Shown piece after piece: positions 24,315 through 33,098 of a stretch of 64,000 nt of DNA; positions within the stretch are counted from its first letter, which is position 1, and each line of letters starts with the position of its first letter. This DNA comes from Hamadaea tsunoensis DSM 44101. GTDB taxonomy: Bacteria; Actinomycetota; Actinomycetes; Mycobacteriales; Micromonosporaceae. The stretch is taken from contig NZ_AUAX01000005.1 in the NCBI RefSeq assembly GCF_000428945.1, positions 1 to 64,000 of the forward strand. The letters are read 5' to 3'. The notes under the pieces were generated by a model. It did not search any database. It had not been told where the DNA came from and saw only the letters and a program-made list of their open reading frames with translations. The position numbers were made by a program, and so were the translations under genes.

Positions 24315-25784
24315 ATGACGAACGAGACGAGCACCAAGACGCGCCCCTGGCTGGGGCTCTTCGCCATCCTCGCGGCGACGATCATGAACCTGCTCGACGC
24401 GACGGTGGTCAACGTGGCCGGCCCGTCGATCCGCGCCAACCTCGGCGGCTCCCTGGCGAGCCTGCAGTGGATCGCGGCCGCGTACACGCTGGCGCTGGCG
24501 GTCGGGCTGCTCACCGGCGGCCGTCTCGGCGACCTGTTCGGCCGCAAGCGGATGCTGATCATCGGTGTCGCCGGCTTCCTCACCGCCTCGCTGCTGTGCG
24601 GGCTGGCCTGGTCGCCGGCCGCGCTCATCGGCTTCCGGGTGCTGCAGGGCCTGTTCGGAGCGGTGATGATCCCGCAGACCTTCGGCCTGATCCGCGACCT
24701 GTTCCCGCCGCACCAGATGGGCAAGGCGTTCGGCGCCTTCGGCCCGACGATCGGCCTGTCGACGATCCTCGGCCCGGTCGTCGCGGGCGCCCTGGTCGAC
24801 GCCGACCTGTTCGGCACGGGATGGCGGATGGTCTTCCTCATCAACCTGCCGCTCGGGCTGTTCGCCCTGATCGGCGGCCTGCGGGCGCTCCCCGAGGGGC
24901 GCGGTACGCGTACCCTCAGCCTCGACGTCGCGGGCGCGCTGCTGGCCGGGACCGGTCTCGTGATGATCGTCTACCCGCTGGTCCAGGCCCGTGAGCTGGG
25001 CTGGCCCGCCTGGGCGTACGCGATGCTCGCCGGTGCGGTCGCGGTGCTCGCCGTCTTCGTCGCCTACCAGGTACGCCGGAAGCGGTCCGGGCGTACGCCG
25101 CTGGTCGAGCTGAGCGTCTTCCGGCAGCGGTCCTACACCTCGGGTGTGCTGTTCGTCCTCGTGTTCTTCGGCGCGATCGTCGGCTTCAGCCTCTCCGTCG
25201 GCCTCGTGCTGCAGCTCGGACTCGGGTTCAGCCCGATGCACGCCAGCCTCACGATGGTCGGCTGGGCGCTCGGCGCCTTCCTCGGCAGCGCGTTCGCCGC
25301 GACCACGATGGCGAAGCTCGGCCGCAACCTGCTGCACATCGGGCTGGCCGGGATGGCGGGCGGGCTCGTCTGGCTCTACCTCGTCTTCCACACCCAGGGC
25401 GCGGCCGTGCACACCGGCAGCCTGTTCGGGCCGCTGCTCGCGTACGGGCTGGGGATGGGAATGATCTTCGTGCCGCTGTTCGACATCATCATGGGCCGGG
25501 TCGCCGACCACGAGGTCGGATCGGCGTCCGCGATGCTCGAATCACTGCAGCAGCTCGGTTCCTCGCTGGGCGTGGCGGTGCTCGGCACGATCTTCTTCAC
25601 CACCGTCGGCGTCCAGTTCACGCCCGCCTCGTTCGTCCACGCCTCCGGCGTCATCGCGCTGGTCGCGCTCGGCCTCACCGTCGTGGCGTTCGGCCTCGGC
25701 TTCCTGCTCCCGAAGCGGGCCCGCTCGGCCGGTCACGCCCCCCAGCCCGAAGTGGCCCGCGCCGGCGAACCCGCCCTCGTGTGA
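24315..25784 (+). CDS. MFS drug-efflux transporter, DHA2/EmrB-QacA type
   Basis: The 489-residue membrane protein has about 14 hydrophobic segments and the DHA2 hallmarks: FAILAATIMNLLDATVVNVA in the first helix, QWIAAAYTLALAVGLLTGGR, GRLGDLFGRKRM (motif A) and LQGLFGAVMIPQTF, GPTIGLSTILGPVVAG (motif C-like). Such proton-driven antiporters export drugs, dyes or metabolites across the plasma membrane. ATG 24315 gives MTNETSTKTRPWLGLF; GTG 24306 is an alternative. It is probably regulated by the adjacent WYL protein through the palindrome at 24271-24295. The substrate is unknown. Confidence 0.91.
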   Translation: MTNETSTKTRPWLGLFAILAATIMNLLDATVVNVAGPSIRANLGGSLASLQWIAAAYTLALAVGLLTGGRLGDLFGRKRMLIIGVAGFLTASLLCGLAWSPAALIGFRVLQGLFGAVMIPQTFGLIRDLFPPHQMGKAFGAFGPTIGLSTILGPVVAGALVDADLFGTGWRMVFLINLPLGLFALIGGLRALPEGRGTRTLSLDVAGALLAGTGLVMIVYPLVQARELGWPAWAYAMLAGAVAVLAVFVAYQVRRKRSGRTPLVELSVFRQRSYTSGVLFVLVFFGAIVGFSLSVGLVLQLGLGFSPMHASLTMVGWALGAFLGSAFAATTMAKLGRNLLHIGLAGMAGGLVWLYLVFHTQGAAVHTGSLFGPLLAYGLGMGMIFVPLFDIIMGRVADHEVGSASAMLESLQQLGSSLGVAVLGTIFFTTVGVQFTPASFVHASGVIALVALGLTVVAFGLGFLLPKRARSAGHAPQPEVARAGEPALV

Positions 25785-25872
25785 GCGGGATTTGCTGAGA
25801 GGGTGCTGAGGAAACGGCGGCATCGGGGATCCCCCCGATGCCGCCGAAACATGCCCGTCCTACGGTGGCCTC

Positions 25873-28569
25873 ATGCCGAGTCTTACCAGGCCGCGTCTTA
25901 TCGGCGGGGCGCTCGCTCTCTGCGTACTCCTCGGGGTGGTGATCTTCGCGGCCTGGCCGGCGCGGGCGGCGTTCTCGTCGGTGGACGCCATGATCCCGGG
26001 CGCGCAGGGCGACGATCCCGCGACCCTGGACGCGACGCTCTACCTGCCGCGTGACGGTGCCGCGCAGCATCCCGCGGTGCTGATGCCGCACGGTTTCGGG
26101 GGTACGAAGGAGTCCGTCGCGGACGACGCGAAGCAGCTCTCCGAGCACGGGTACGCCGTGCTGACGTGGACCGCGCGCGGCTTCGGCCGCAGTACGGGAC
26201 ACATCCACCTCAACGCCCCGGAGTACGAGGTGGCCGACGCGAGCAAGCTGCTCGACTGGCTCGCCGCGCGGCCGGACATCGCGTTGAACGGGCCGGGCGA
26301 CCCGAAGGTGGGCGTCGCCGGCGGCTCGTACGGCGGCGGCCTGGCGCTGCTGCTCGCGGCCAAGGACAAGCGGGTCGACGCGATCGTCCCGATGATCACC
26401 TGGAACAACCTGGCGACGGCGCTGTTCCCGGGCGGGGTGTTCAAGCAGGCGTGGGCGGGTGTCTTCTTCTCCAGCGGCCTGTCGGGCGGATCGCGGTCCG
26501 GGGCCGGCGGCGGCGCGGGCACGAGCGGGAGCCCCGAGTGCGGCCGCTGGGCCGCCGACATGTGCGCGGCCTACCTGCGGATCGCGACGACCGGCAAGCT
26601 CGACGACGAGACGGCGAAGATGCTGGCCGACCGCAGCCCCGCCACGTACGCGTCGCAGATCACCGCGCCGACCCTGCTCATCCAGGGTGAGGCGGACACG
26701 CTCTTCCCGCTGAGCGAAGCCGACGCCAACGCGAAGGCGATCACCAACGCCCCGGTACGCGTCGCCTGGTTCACCGGCGGCCACGACGGGGGCGCGGGGC
26801 CGCAGTCGGACCAGGACCGCAACAAGTTCCTGACGCTGCAATGGCTCGACCACTACGTACGCGGCAAGGGCGACGTTCCGGCGAACAGCTTCACGTACTC
26901 GCGGATCACCGGGCTGGACGCGATCGAGCGGGGCACCCTGGCGACGGGGTACTCCGTGGACGCGTACCCGGGGCTGGGCGGGGACTCGACGGGTACGCAG
27001 ACCGTCGCCGGGCCGGCCCAGCAGATCGCGAGCCCGCCGAACGGCACCCCGGCCGCCCTCTCCTCGATCCCCGGCGCGGGCCTGGCGTCGTCGCTGGTCA
27101 GCGGGGCCTCGACCGATGTGCCCGGCCAGTACGCGCGGTTCCTGTCGCAGCCGCTCGCCGACGGGGTCTCGATCGTCGGAGCGCCGACGATCAGCATCAA
27201 GGCGGCCTCGGCCACCGGCGAGGCGACCCTCTTCGTCAAGCTCTACGACGTCGATCCGAAGGGCGGGGCCACCCTCGCCAACGGCCTGGTCGCACCGCTG
27301 CACCTGACCGGCCTGGCGAAGACGATCGACGAGGCCGCGCCGGTCGAGGTCAGGCTGCCCGCGATCGTGCGGCAGGTCGAGTCGGGGCACCGGCTCAGCG
27401 TCGTCGTCGCGAGCGCGGACCAGGCGTACCTGGGGCCGATCGCACCGGCCACCTACACCATCGCGCTCACCGACGGCAGCCTCACGCTCCCCGCGGTGAA
27501 CGGCACGCCGATCGTCACCTCCGCCGCCCTCTGGATCTGGGTCCTGGTCGGGCTGGTCGCCCTCCTGATCATCGGTGTGGTCGCGGCCGTCGTCATCGCC
27601 CGCCTCCGCGGCCGGCGCAAGGTCCGCACCGTCATCTCCGCGTACGCCGACACGCCCCTGCACGTCCGCGGACTGCGCAAGACCTACGGGTCGTTCGTGG
27701 CCGTCGAGAACGTCGACTTCACGGTCGAGCGGGGGCAGGTCGTCGGCCTGCTCGGTCCCAACGGGGCGGGCAAGACGACGAGCCTGCGCGTCCTCATGGG
27801 ACTCACCCAGGCGACCGCGGGCGAGGTGCTGATCTTCGGCCACCGGCTGGCCCCGGGCGCGCCGGTGCTCTCCCGGATCGGTGCTCTTGTCGAGGGTCCC
27901 GGCTTCCTGCCGCACCTGACCGGCGAGCAGAACCTGTACGCGTACTGGCGGGCGACGGGCCGGCCGTGGGCGGACGCGAGGTTCGCCGAGGCGCTGGAGA
28001 TCGCCGGTCTCGGTGACGCCGTCAAGCGCCGGGTGAAGAACTACTCGCACGGCATGAAGCAGCGGCTCGCGGTCGCCCAGGCCATGCTCGGCCTGCCGGA
28101 GCTGCTCGTGCTCGACGAGCCGACGGACGGGCTCGACCCGCCCCAGATCGCCGAGATGCGCCGGGTGCTGCAGAAGTACGCCGTCGACGGCCGGGCGGTA
28201 CTGGTCTCCAGCCACCTGCTGGCCGAGGTCGAGCAGACCTGTACGCACGCCGTCGTGGTCAACAAGGGCCGGGTGGTGGCCGCCGGCCGAGTCGAGGAGA
28301 TCGTCGGGGACACGCCGACGACCATCTTCGAGGTGAGCGACATCGACCTGGCCCAGAAGACCCTGGACCGGACCGAGGGCCTCGCCGGGTACGCCGTCGA
28401 CGGCACCCGCACGCTCATCGTCGAACTGGGCGAGGCACCCCGGTCGGCCGTCGTCGCCGCGCTCGTGCGGGCCGGCGTCGGCGTGGACCGGGTGGCACCG
28501 CGCCGACGACTCGAAGATGCCTTCCTCGCCCTGGTCGGCGAGTCGACCGCAGGGAGTGGGGACCGATGA
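25873..28569 (+). CDS. Fusion of exported alpha/beta hydrolase with ABC transporter ATPase
   Basis: This 898-residue protein joins two normally separate modules. Residues about 10-32 form a signal anchor. Residues about 35-540 are a CocE/X-prolyl-dipeptidyl-peptidase-like alpha/beta hydrolase with the nucleophile elbow GGSYGGG (about Ser152) and a C-terminal beta domain (APTISIKAASATGEATLF). A strong membrane helix lies at about 554-578 (LWIWVLVGLVALLIIGVV). Residues from about 595 are an ABC ATPase: GPNGAGKTTSLR, the Q-loop region, YSHGMKQRLAVAQ, LLVLDEPTDGLDP and the histidine in VLVSSHLLAEVEQ. By topology the hydrolase should be outside and the ATPase inside. The permease gene overlaps its stop by four bases. 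No frameshift is apparent, so the fusion looks real. Substrate and coupling are unknown. Confidence 0.88.
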   Translation: MPSLTRPRLIGGALALCVLLGVVIFAAWPARAAFSSVDAMIPGAQGDDPATLDATLYLPRDGAAQHPAVLMPHGFGGTKESVADDAKQLSEHGYAVLTWTARGFGRSTGHIHLNAPEYEVADASKLLDWLAARPDIALNGPGDPKVGVAGGSYGGGLALLLAAKDKRVDAIVPMITWNNLATALFPGGVFKQAWAGVFFSSGLSGGSRSGAGGGAGTSGSPECGRWAADMCAAYLRIATTGKLDDETAKMLADRSPATYASQITAPTLLIQGEADTLFPLSEADANAKAITNAPVRVAWFTGGHDGGAGPQSDQDRNKFLTLQWLDHYVRGKGDVPANSFTYSRITGLDAIERGTLATGYSVDAYPGLGGDSTGTQTVAGPAQQIASPPNGTPAALSSIPGAGLASSLVSGASTDVPGQYARFLSQPLADGVSIVGAPTISIKAASATGEATLFVKLYDVDPKGGATLANGLVAPLHLTGLAKTIDEAAPVEVRLPAIVRQVESGHRLSVVVASADQAYLGPIAPATYTIALTDGSLTLPAVNGTPIVTSAALWIWVLVGLVALLIIGVVAAVVIARLRGRRKVRTVISAYADTPLHVRGLRKTYGSFVAVENVDFTVERGQVVGLLGPNGAGKTTSLRVLMGLTQATAGEVLIFGHRLAPGAPVLSRIGALVEGPGFLPHLTGEQNLYAYWRATGRPWADARFAEALEIAGLGDAVKRRVKNYSHGMKQRLAVAQAMLGLPELLVLDEPTDGLDPPQIAEMRRVLQKYAVDGRAVLVSSHLLAEVEQTCTHAVVVNKGRVVAAGRVEEIVGDTPTTIFEVSDIDLAQKTLDRTEGLAGYAVDGTRTLIVELGEAPRSAVVAALVRAGVGVDRVAPRRRLEDAFLALVGESTAGSGDR

Positions 28570-29447
28570 GCGAGGTTGCCGTGACTGAAACCGGCGTCGC
28601 CGGCTACCGGCCCGGCCGGACGCTCGGCCTGCGGGCGGAGTGGATGCGTCAGTGGCGCCGCCGGCGTACGCAGCTGGCACTGGGGTTCATGGTGCTGCTG
28701 CCGCTGGTCATCCTCGTCGCCTTCCAGCTCGGCGGCGACGACAGCAGCGACGGCGGGCGCAACGGCCGCGGCCAGTTCTCCCAGCTCGTGGACGTGGCGA
28801 CGGCCGGCGGGCTGAACTTCGCGCTGTTCACGCTGTTCGTCAGCGCCGGCTTCCTGCTGGTCGTCGTGGTCGCCTTGTTCAACGGGGACACCGTCGCCAG
28901 CGAGGCCAGCTGGGGCAGCCTGCGATACCTGCTGGCCGTGCCGGTGCCCCGCGCCCGGCTGCTCGGCGTGAAGCTGGTGGTGGCGCTGGCGTACAGCGCG
29001 CTGGCGATGGTGGTGCTCGTCGCGACCGCGCTGGCCGTCGGCACGCTGCGCTACGGGTGGCATCCGCTGCAGTCCGGGCTGTCGGCCGACCTGGCCCCCG
29101 GCCCCGGCGTGGTACGCCTGCTCGCCGTCACCGGCTACCTGGCGATGAACCTGCTGGTGGTGGCCGGCCTGGCGTTCCTGCTGTCGACGCTGACCGACGC
29201 CCCGCTCGGCGCGGTCGGCGGGGCCGTCCTGCTGTACATCGTGTCCAGCATCCTCGACCAGATCACCGCTCTCGGCAACATCCGCAACTTCCTGCCGACC
29301 CACTACGGGCAGGCGTACCTGGGTCTGCTGACCACGCCGATCCAATGGGACGGGGTCGTCAAGGGGGCGATCGCGGCGCTCGCGTACGCGGCCGTCTTCT
29401 GGTCGCTGGCCTGGTTCCGATTCCTCCGCAAGGACGTCACGTCCTGA
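28566..29447 (+). CDS. ABC-2 type transporter permease
   Basis: The 293-residue protein has about six membrane helices in ABC-2 arrangement: LGFMVLLPLVILVAFQLGG, FALFTLFVSAGFLLVVVVAL, a loop with DTVASEASWGSLRYLLAVPV (the typical coupling region), LVVALAYSALAMVVLVATAL, LLAVTGYLAMNLLVVAGLAF and a C-terminal helix. It starts at ATG 28566 within the stop of the hydrolase-ATPase fusion, with GGGAG just upstream, so the two make one transporter. ABC-2 systems usually export lipids, peptides or drugs. A strong terminator follows. Confidence 0.9.
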   Translation: MSEVAVTETGVAGYRPGRTLGLRAEWMRQWRRRRTQLALGFMVLLPLVILVAFQLGGDDSSDGGRNGRGQFSQLVDVATAGGLNFALFTLFVSAGFLLVVVVALFNGDTVASEASWGSLRYLLAVPVPRARLLGVKLVVALAYSALAMVVLVATALAVGTLRYGWHPLQSGLSADLAPGPGVVRLLAVTGYLAMNLLVVAGLAFLLSTLTDAPLGAVGGAVLLYIVSSILDQITALGNIRNFLPTHYGQAYLGLLTTPIQWDGVVKGAIAALAYAAVFWSLAWFRFLRKDVTS

Positions 29448-29464
29448 CGGTCCGCTTACATTCC

Positions 29465-29499
29465 GGGTCCGGTACGCCTTACGCGCGTACCGGACCCTT
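29465..29499 (+). terminator. Rho-independent terminator after the ABC permease
   Basis: GGGTCCGGTACGC (29465-29477) and GCGTACCGGACCC (29485-29497) form a perfect 13-bp stem with a 7-base loop, followed by TTCTC. It ends only eight bases before the next ATG, leaving no room for a separate ribosome site there. Confidence 0.8.
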
Positions 29500-29505
29500 C
29501 TCCGT

Positions 29506-29772
29506 ATGAAGAGAGCCCTTCTCGTGGCCACCGCCGTGCTGGCGGCCGGGCTGGCCCTGGCGGGCTGCCGGGCGGCCGACCGCGGTGCCGCCGGCCGCCA
29601 GGCCCCCGCTCAGCCGCCCGCGGCAGTCCAGTCCGCCGCCCCCGCCGCATCCACCGCCGCGAATCCGGGCGGCTCCACCGCGGACGTCGACGTGTCCGAC
29701 GTCGACGCGCTGCTCAAGGACCTCGACAACCAGCTGAACAAGGCCGACCAGGCCCCGGCCGACGGAGACTGA
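29506..29772 (+). CDS. Small lipoprotein
   Basis: The 88-residue protein has a short basic start (MKRALLVATAVLAAGLALAG) ending in a lipobox LAGC, so Cys22 or nearby is probably lipidated and the protein tethered outside the membrane. The rest is Ala/Pro-rich and disordered, ending in an acidic helix (DVDALLKDLDNQLNKADQ). The start lies just after the terminator hairpin and lacks a Shine-Dalgarno site, suggesting leaderless translation or a promoter inside the hairpin region. The stop is two bases before the next start, so it is cotranscribed with the secreted helical protein. Its function is unknown. Confidence 0.78.
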   Translation: MKRALLVATAVLAAGLALAGCRAADRGAAGRQAPAQPPAAVQSAAPAASTAANPGGSTADVDVSDVDALLKDLDNQLNKADQAPADGD

Positions 29773-29774
29773 CA

Positions 29775-30461
29775 ATGATCAAGAAACTTGCCCTCGTCGT
29801 CGCCGCCGTCGCGCTCGTCGGTTCGGCCGCCGCACCCGCGTACGCCGACGCCCCGGCCGGGCTGGACGCCGCGAAGAAGCTGGTGACGGCCCGGATCGAC
29901 GGCCGGCTCGCCACACTCAGGGCGGACGGTGCCCTCATCCGGGACGCCGCGCACCTCACCGCCGCGCACAAGTCGACGTTGCAGGCGCAGCTCGACAAGG
30001 ACACCGCCGGGCTGACCGCGCTGAAGGCGAAGGTCGCCGGGGAGACGGCCGCCGACGCGCTCAAGGCCGACGCCCAGAGCATGGTGAACGACTACCGCGT
30101 CTACATCCTGTTCGGCCCCCAGGTACGCCTGACCGCCGCCGCCGATGTCGAGGCCGCCACCGACGCGCGCCTGAAGACCGTGGCGGACAAGCTCCAGCAG
30201 GCGATCGACGCGGCGAAGGCCAAGGGCACCGACACCTCGGCGGCCGAGGCGAAGCTGGCCGACCTGCGTACGCAGATCGACGCGGCGGCCGCCTCCTATG
30301 CCGGAGCCGCCGACGCCTTCCTGGCCGTGCAGCCCGGACCGGACGCGGCGGCCATCAAGAGCGCCAAGGACACCGCCCGCGGGAAGCTGCGCGACGCGCG
30401 TACGCATCTCAAGGCGGGAGTGGCCGACGCCAAGGCGATCAGGGACCTGCTGAAGAAGTAA
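29775..30461 (+). CDS. Secreted alpha-helical protein
   Basis: The 228-residue protein begins MIKKLALVVAAVALVGSAAA with a probable AYADA cleavage site. The mature part is rich in Ala, Asp, Lys and Leu and almost entirely helical or coiled coil (LVTARIDGRLATLRADGAL, TVADKLQQAIDAAKAKG, AKDTARGKLRDARTHLKAG). No catalytic motif or named domain is recognised. GGAG lies just before the start. It pairs with the small lipoprotein upstream and may form an extracytoplasmic complex with it. A terminator follows at 30485-30522. Confidence 0.8.
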   Translation: MIKKLALVVAAVALVGSAAAPAYADAPAGLDAAKKLVTARIDGRLATLRADGALIRDAAHLTAAHKSTLQAQLDKDTAGLTALKAKVAGETAADALKADAQSMVNDYRVYILFGPQVRLTAAADVEAATDARLKTVADKLQQAIDAAKAKGTDTSAAEAKLADLRTQIDAAAASYAGAADAFLAVQPGPDAAAIKSAKDTARGKLRDARTHLKAGVADAKAIRDLLKK

Positions 30462-30484
30462 GGAGTGACTCCCGTCTCACCCCT

Positions 30485-30522
30485 CAGAATCCGTATCGCC
30501 GAGGCGGTGCGGATTCTGTTTT
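30485..30522 (+). terminator. Rho-independent terminator
   Basis: CAGAATCCG (30485-30493) pairs with CGGATTCTG (30510-30518), followed by TTTT. It ends the lipoprotein/secreted-protein unit and lies 21 bases before the SAM-I riboswitch. Confidence 0.85.
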
Positions 30523-30543
30523 ACTGAGAGCACAACTGAATAC

Positions 30544-30658
30544 CTCATCCAGAGGAGCTGAGGGATACGGCCCGATGAAGCTCCGGCAACCCCTGCGTCA
30601 GCGTCGCCGCTGAGCGGTAGGTGCCAACTCCGTCCGGATTTCACGCCGGAAAGATGAG
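30544..30658 (+). ncRNA. SAM-I (S-box) riboswitch
   Basis: The sequence carries the S-box core: P1 5' strand CTCATC (30544-30549) pairing with GATGAG (30653-30658), then AGAGGAGCTGAGGGA, GGCCCGATGAAGC, CCGGCAACC, GGTGCCAACTCC and CCGGAAAGATGAG. These match the aptamer segments that bind S-adenosylmethionine. P1's 3' strand runs into AGAGG at 30657-30661, the ribosome site of the gene starting at 30669, so ligand binding would hide it: translational repression by SAM. The downstream gene is threonine synthase. Confidence 0.93.
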
Positions 30659-30668
30659 AGGAAACCTC

Positions 30669-31934
30669 ATGACCGTGCTCGGTTCGTCGTCGCCCGCCCG
30701 CAACCTCGCCTGTCGCGCCTGCGGTGCCACCTTCCCCCTCGCCGCCCAGCATGCCTGCTTCGAGTGCTTCGGCCCGCTGGAAGTCGCGTACGACATCGAA
30801 GCTTTGAAGACCGTGACCCGCGAGCAGATCGAGGCCGGCCCGCAGAACATCTGGCGGTACGCGGGCCTGCTGCCCGCCGGCCAGCAGGAGGCCGACCGGG
30901 TGACGCTGAACCCCGGTCTCACCCCGCTGGTACGCGCGGACGCCCTGGCCGCGGAGCTGGGCCTGACCGGCGGCCTGTGGGTGAAGGACGACTCCGGCAA
31001 CCCGACGCACTCGTTCAAGGACCGGGTCGTGTCGGTGGCCCTGACGGCCGCGAAGGCCCTCGGTTTCACCCGGTACGCCTGCGCCTCGACCGGCAACCTG
31101 GCCAACTCGGTCGCGGCGCACGCGGCGCGGGCGGGCGTGCGGTCGGTCGTGTTCGTCCCGAGCGACCTGGAGCCCGGCAAGATCATTACGACCGCCGTGT
31201 ACGACGGCGACCTGGTCGCGATCGACGGCTCCTACGACGACGTGAACCGGCTCTGCTCCGAACTGGTCGAGACGGAGGAGTTCGAGGACACCGCGTTCGT
31301 CAACGTCAACGTCCGCCCCTTCTACGCCGAGGGCTCGAAGACCCTCGGGTACGAGGTGGCCGAGCAGCTCGGCTGGCGTATCCCGGCGCAGGTCGTGATC
31401 CCGATGGCCTCGGGCGAGCTGCTGACGAAGATCGACAAGGCGTTCGAGGAGCTCGTCGAGATCGGCCTGTGCGAGGCGCCCGAGGGCGGCTGGACGGTCT
31501 TCGGCGCGCAGTCGGCCGGGTGCAACCCGATCGCGCTGGCCCTGCACGGCGACGCCGACGAGATCACCCCGCAGAAGCCGACCGGCATCGCCAAGTCCCT
31601 GAACATCGGCGACCCCGCCGCCGGCCTGTACGCGATCGAGTCCGTGAAGCGTACGGGCGGCTGGATGGAGTACGCCGACGACGACGAGATCCGCGACGGT
31701 ATCCGGCTGCTGGCCCGCACGACCGGCGTCTTCGCCGAGACCGCCGGCGGCGTGACCACGGCCTGCCTGGTGAAGCTGGTCAAGAGCGGCAAGCTCGACC
31801 CGGCCAAGGAGACGGTCGTCTACAACACCGGCGAGGGCCTGAAGACGCTGGACGCCGTGGCCGACCTGGTCGGGCCGACCCACCGGGTCAAGCCGTCGCT
31901 GAAGTCGGCCCGCGAGGCGGGGCTGCTGTCGTAA
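30669..31934 (+). CDS. thrC: Threonine synthase
   Basis: This PLP-dependent enzyme converts O-phospho-L-homoserine to L-threonine. The 421-residue protein has an N-terminal zinc-ribbon-like segment (CRACGATFPL, CFECFGPLEV), the PLP lysine in NPTHSFKDRVV, and the phosphate-binding CASTGNLANSVAAHAARAG. A cofactor-interacting C-terminal part includes VYNTGEGLKTLDAV. ATG 30669 sits at proper distance from AGAGG that overlaps the SAM-I switch. Control of a threonine enzyme by SAM would spare phosphohomoserine or homoserine metabolism when methionine status changes, or this paralogue serves another amino acid; neither is shown. The family assignment is strong, exact substrate slightly less so. Confidence 0.92.
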   Translation: MTVLGSSSPARNLACRACGATFPLAAQHACFECFGPLEVAYDIEALKTVTREQIEAGPQNIWRYAGLLPAGQQEADRVTLNPGLTPLVRADALAAELGLTGGLWVKDDSGNPTHSFKDRVVSVALTAAKALGFTRYACASTGNLANSVAAHAARAGVRSVVFVPSDLEPGKIITTAVYDGDLVAIDGSYDDVNRLCSELVETEEFEDTAFVNVNVRPFYAEGSKTLGYEVAEQLGWRIPAQVVIPMASGELLTKIDKAFEELVEIGLCEAPEGGWTVFGAQSAGCNPIALALHGDADEITPQKPTGIAKSLNIGDPAAGLYAIESVKRTGGWMEYADDDEIRDGIRLLARTTGVFAETAGGVTTACLVKLVKSGKLDPAKETVVYNTGEGLKTLDAVADLVGPTHRVKPSLKSAREAGLLS

Positions 31935-31974
31935 TCGGAGTGCGCCGCGGCCGGGCGTGGGTCACCCTGTGGGC

Positions 31975-33021
31975 ATGAGTTTGCAGATCACCCCCGTCCT
32001 GCCCGACTCCGACAACGCCACCGTCGAGGCGTACGTCGAGGTCATGGAAGCGTTACGCGTCTACGAGATGCCCGCGTTTCCACCGACAACCCGCCGCGAG
32101 TTCGACAGCTACCGTGCCCATCCCTGGCCGTGGCAGCGCTCCCAGCCGTACCTCGCGACCGCCGACGGCGTACCCGTGGGGCGGCTCGTGCTGCAGTTCC
32201 CGACCAGGGACAACCTGAAGAACATGTCGGTCGACCTGGCCGTGCTGCCGGCGTACCGGCGCCGGGGCTTCGGCCGTGAACTGCTCGCGTTCGCCGAGGA
32301 ACAGGCCCGGGCCAACGGCCGCGAGACCGTCATGGCCAGCTCCATGTGGACGCTGCCCGAACTCGGGCTGACCGCGCCGGACGAGGCCGCGCCCGCCTTC
32401 GCCCGGGCGATGGGCTACCGGGACACGCTGCCCGAGGTCAACCGGGTCCTCGACCTCGCCAAGGTCGACGAGGACGTGCTGCAGGAGATCCTCGACCACG
32501 CCCGGGCCAAGGCCGACGGCTACCAGCTCGTGCAGTGGATCGGGCAGACCCCGGAAGAGCTGATCGACGACATCGCGTACCTGGACGGCCGGCTCTTGCA
32601 GGACGCCCCCATGGGTGACACCGCCTGGGAGCCGTTCGAGGTGGACGCCGACCGGATCCGGCGTACCGAGGCTGTCATGGCCGCGCGGGGCCGGCAGCTC
32701 TACAACAGCGTCATGGTGCACGAGAAGTCGGACCGCGTCGTCGCGTGGACGACGCTGAGCCTCGAAGCCGACCACCAGTGGCACTCGTGGCAGCAGATCA
32801 CGATCGTCGACCCCGACCACCGCGGGCACCGCCTCGGCGCGCTCGTGAAGGTCGAGAACCTGCGCTACCTGCGTCAGCACGAGCCCCAGGTGACGACCGT
32901 GGACACGTTCAACGCGCACGAGAACGGCTACATGATCAGCATCAACGAGCAGATGGGCTTCCGCCCGCAGTACTCCTTCCAGAACTGGCGGCGGGACCTG
33001 CTCGGGAATCCGGCGGAGTGA
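31975..33021 (+). CDS. Tandem GNAT-family N-acetyltransferase
   Basis: The 348-residue cytosolic protein has two GNAT folds. The first carries NMSVDLAVLPAYRRRGFGRE (acetyl-CoA pyrophosphate loop RRRGFG, about residue 100). The second carries ITIVDPDHRGHRLGALVK near residue 285, with DTFNAHENGYMISINEQMGF as the usual GNAT C-terminal strand. Tandem GNATs acetylate varied amines; actinomycete members include aminoglycoside- and mycothiol-type enzymes, but no substrate can be named here. The start at 31975 was chosen over 31957 because MSLQITPVLPDSD is a natural beginning; no clear ribosome site is seen. Confidence 0.88.
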   Translation: MSLQITPVLPDSDNATVEAYVEVMEALRVYEMPAFPPTTRREFDSYRAHPWPWQRSQPYLATADGVPVGRLVLQFPTRDNLKNMSVDLAVLPAYRRRGFGRELLAFAEEQARANGRETVMASSMWTLPELGLTAPDEAAPAFARAMGYRDTLPEVNRVLDLAKVDEDVLQEILDHARAKADGYQLVQWIGQTPEELIDDIAYLDGRLLQDAPMGDTAWEPFEVDADRIRRTEAVMAARGRQLYNSVMVHEKSDRVVAWTTLSLEADHQWHSWQQITIVDPDHRGHRLGALVKVENLRYLRQHEPQVTTVDTFNAHENGYMISINEQMGFRPQYSFQNWRRDLLGNPAE

Positions 33022-33098
33022 TCCCGTCGGGTTCGCCCGACACGCCATGATCAGCGCGAAACGCGGCATAGCGGGCAAAAGTGACTATTAGTAACTGA

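Noticed and set aside
25675..28680. 1001-codon open frame on the minus strand
   Set aside because: It is opposite the hydrolase-ABC fusion, which has clear domains and motifs. The antisense frame is Arg/Gly/Ala-rich without any family and results from GC-rich third positions.
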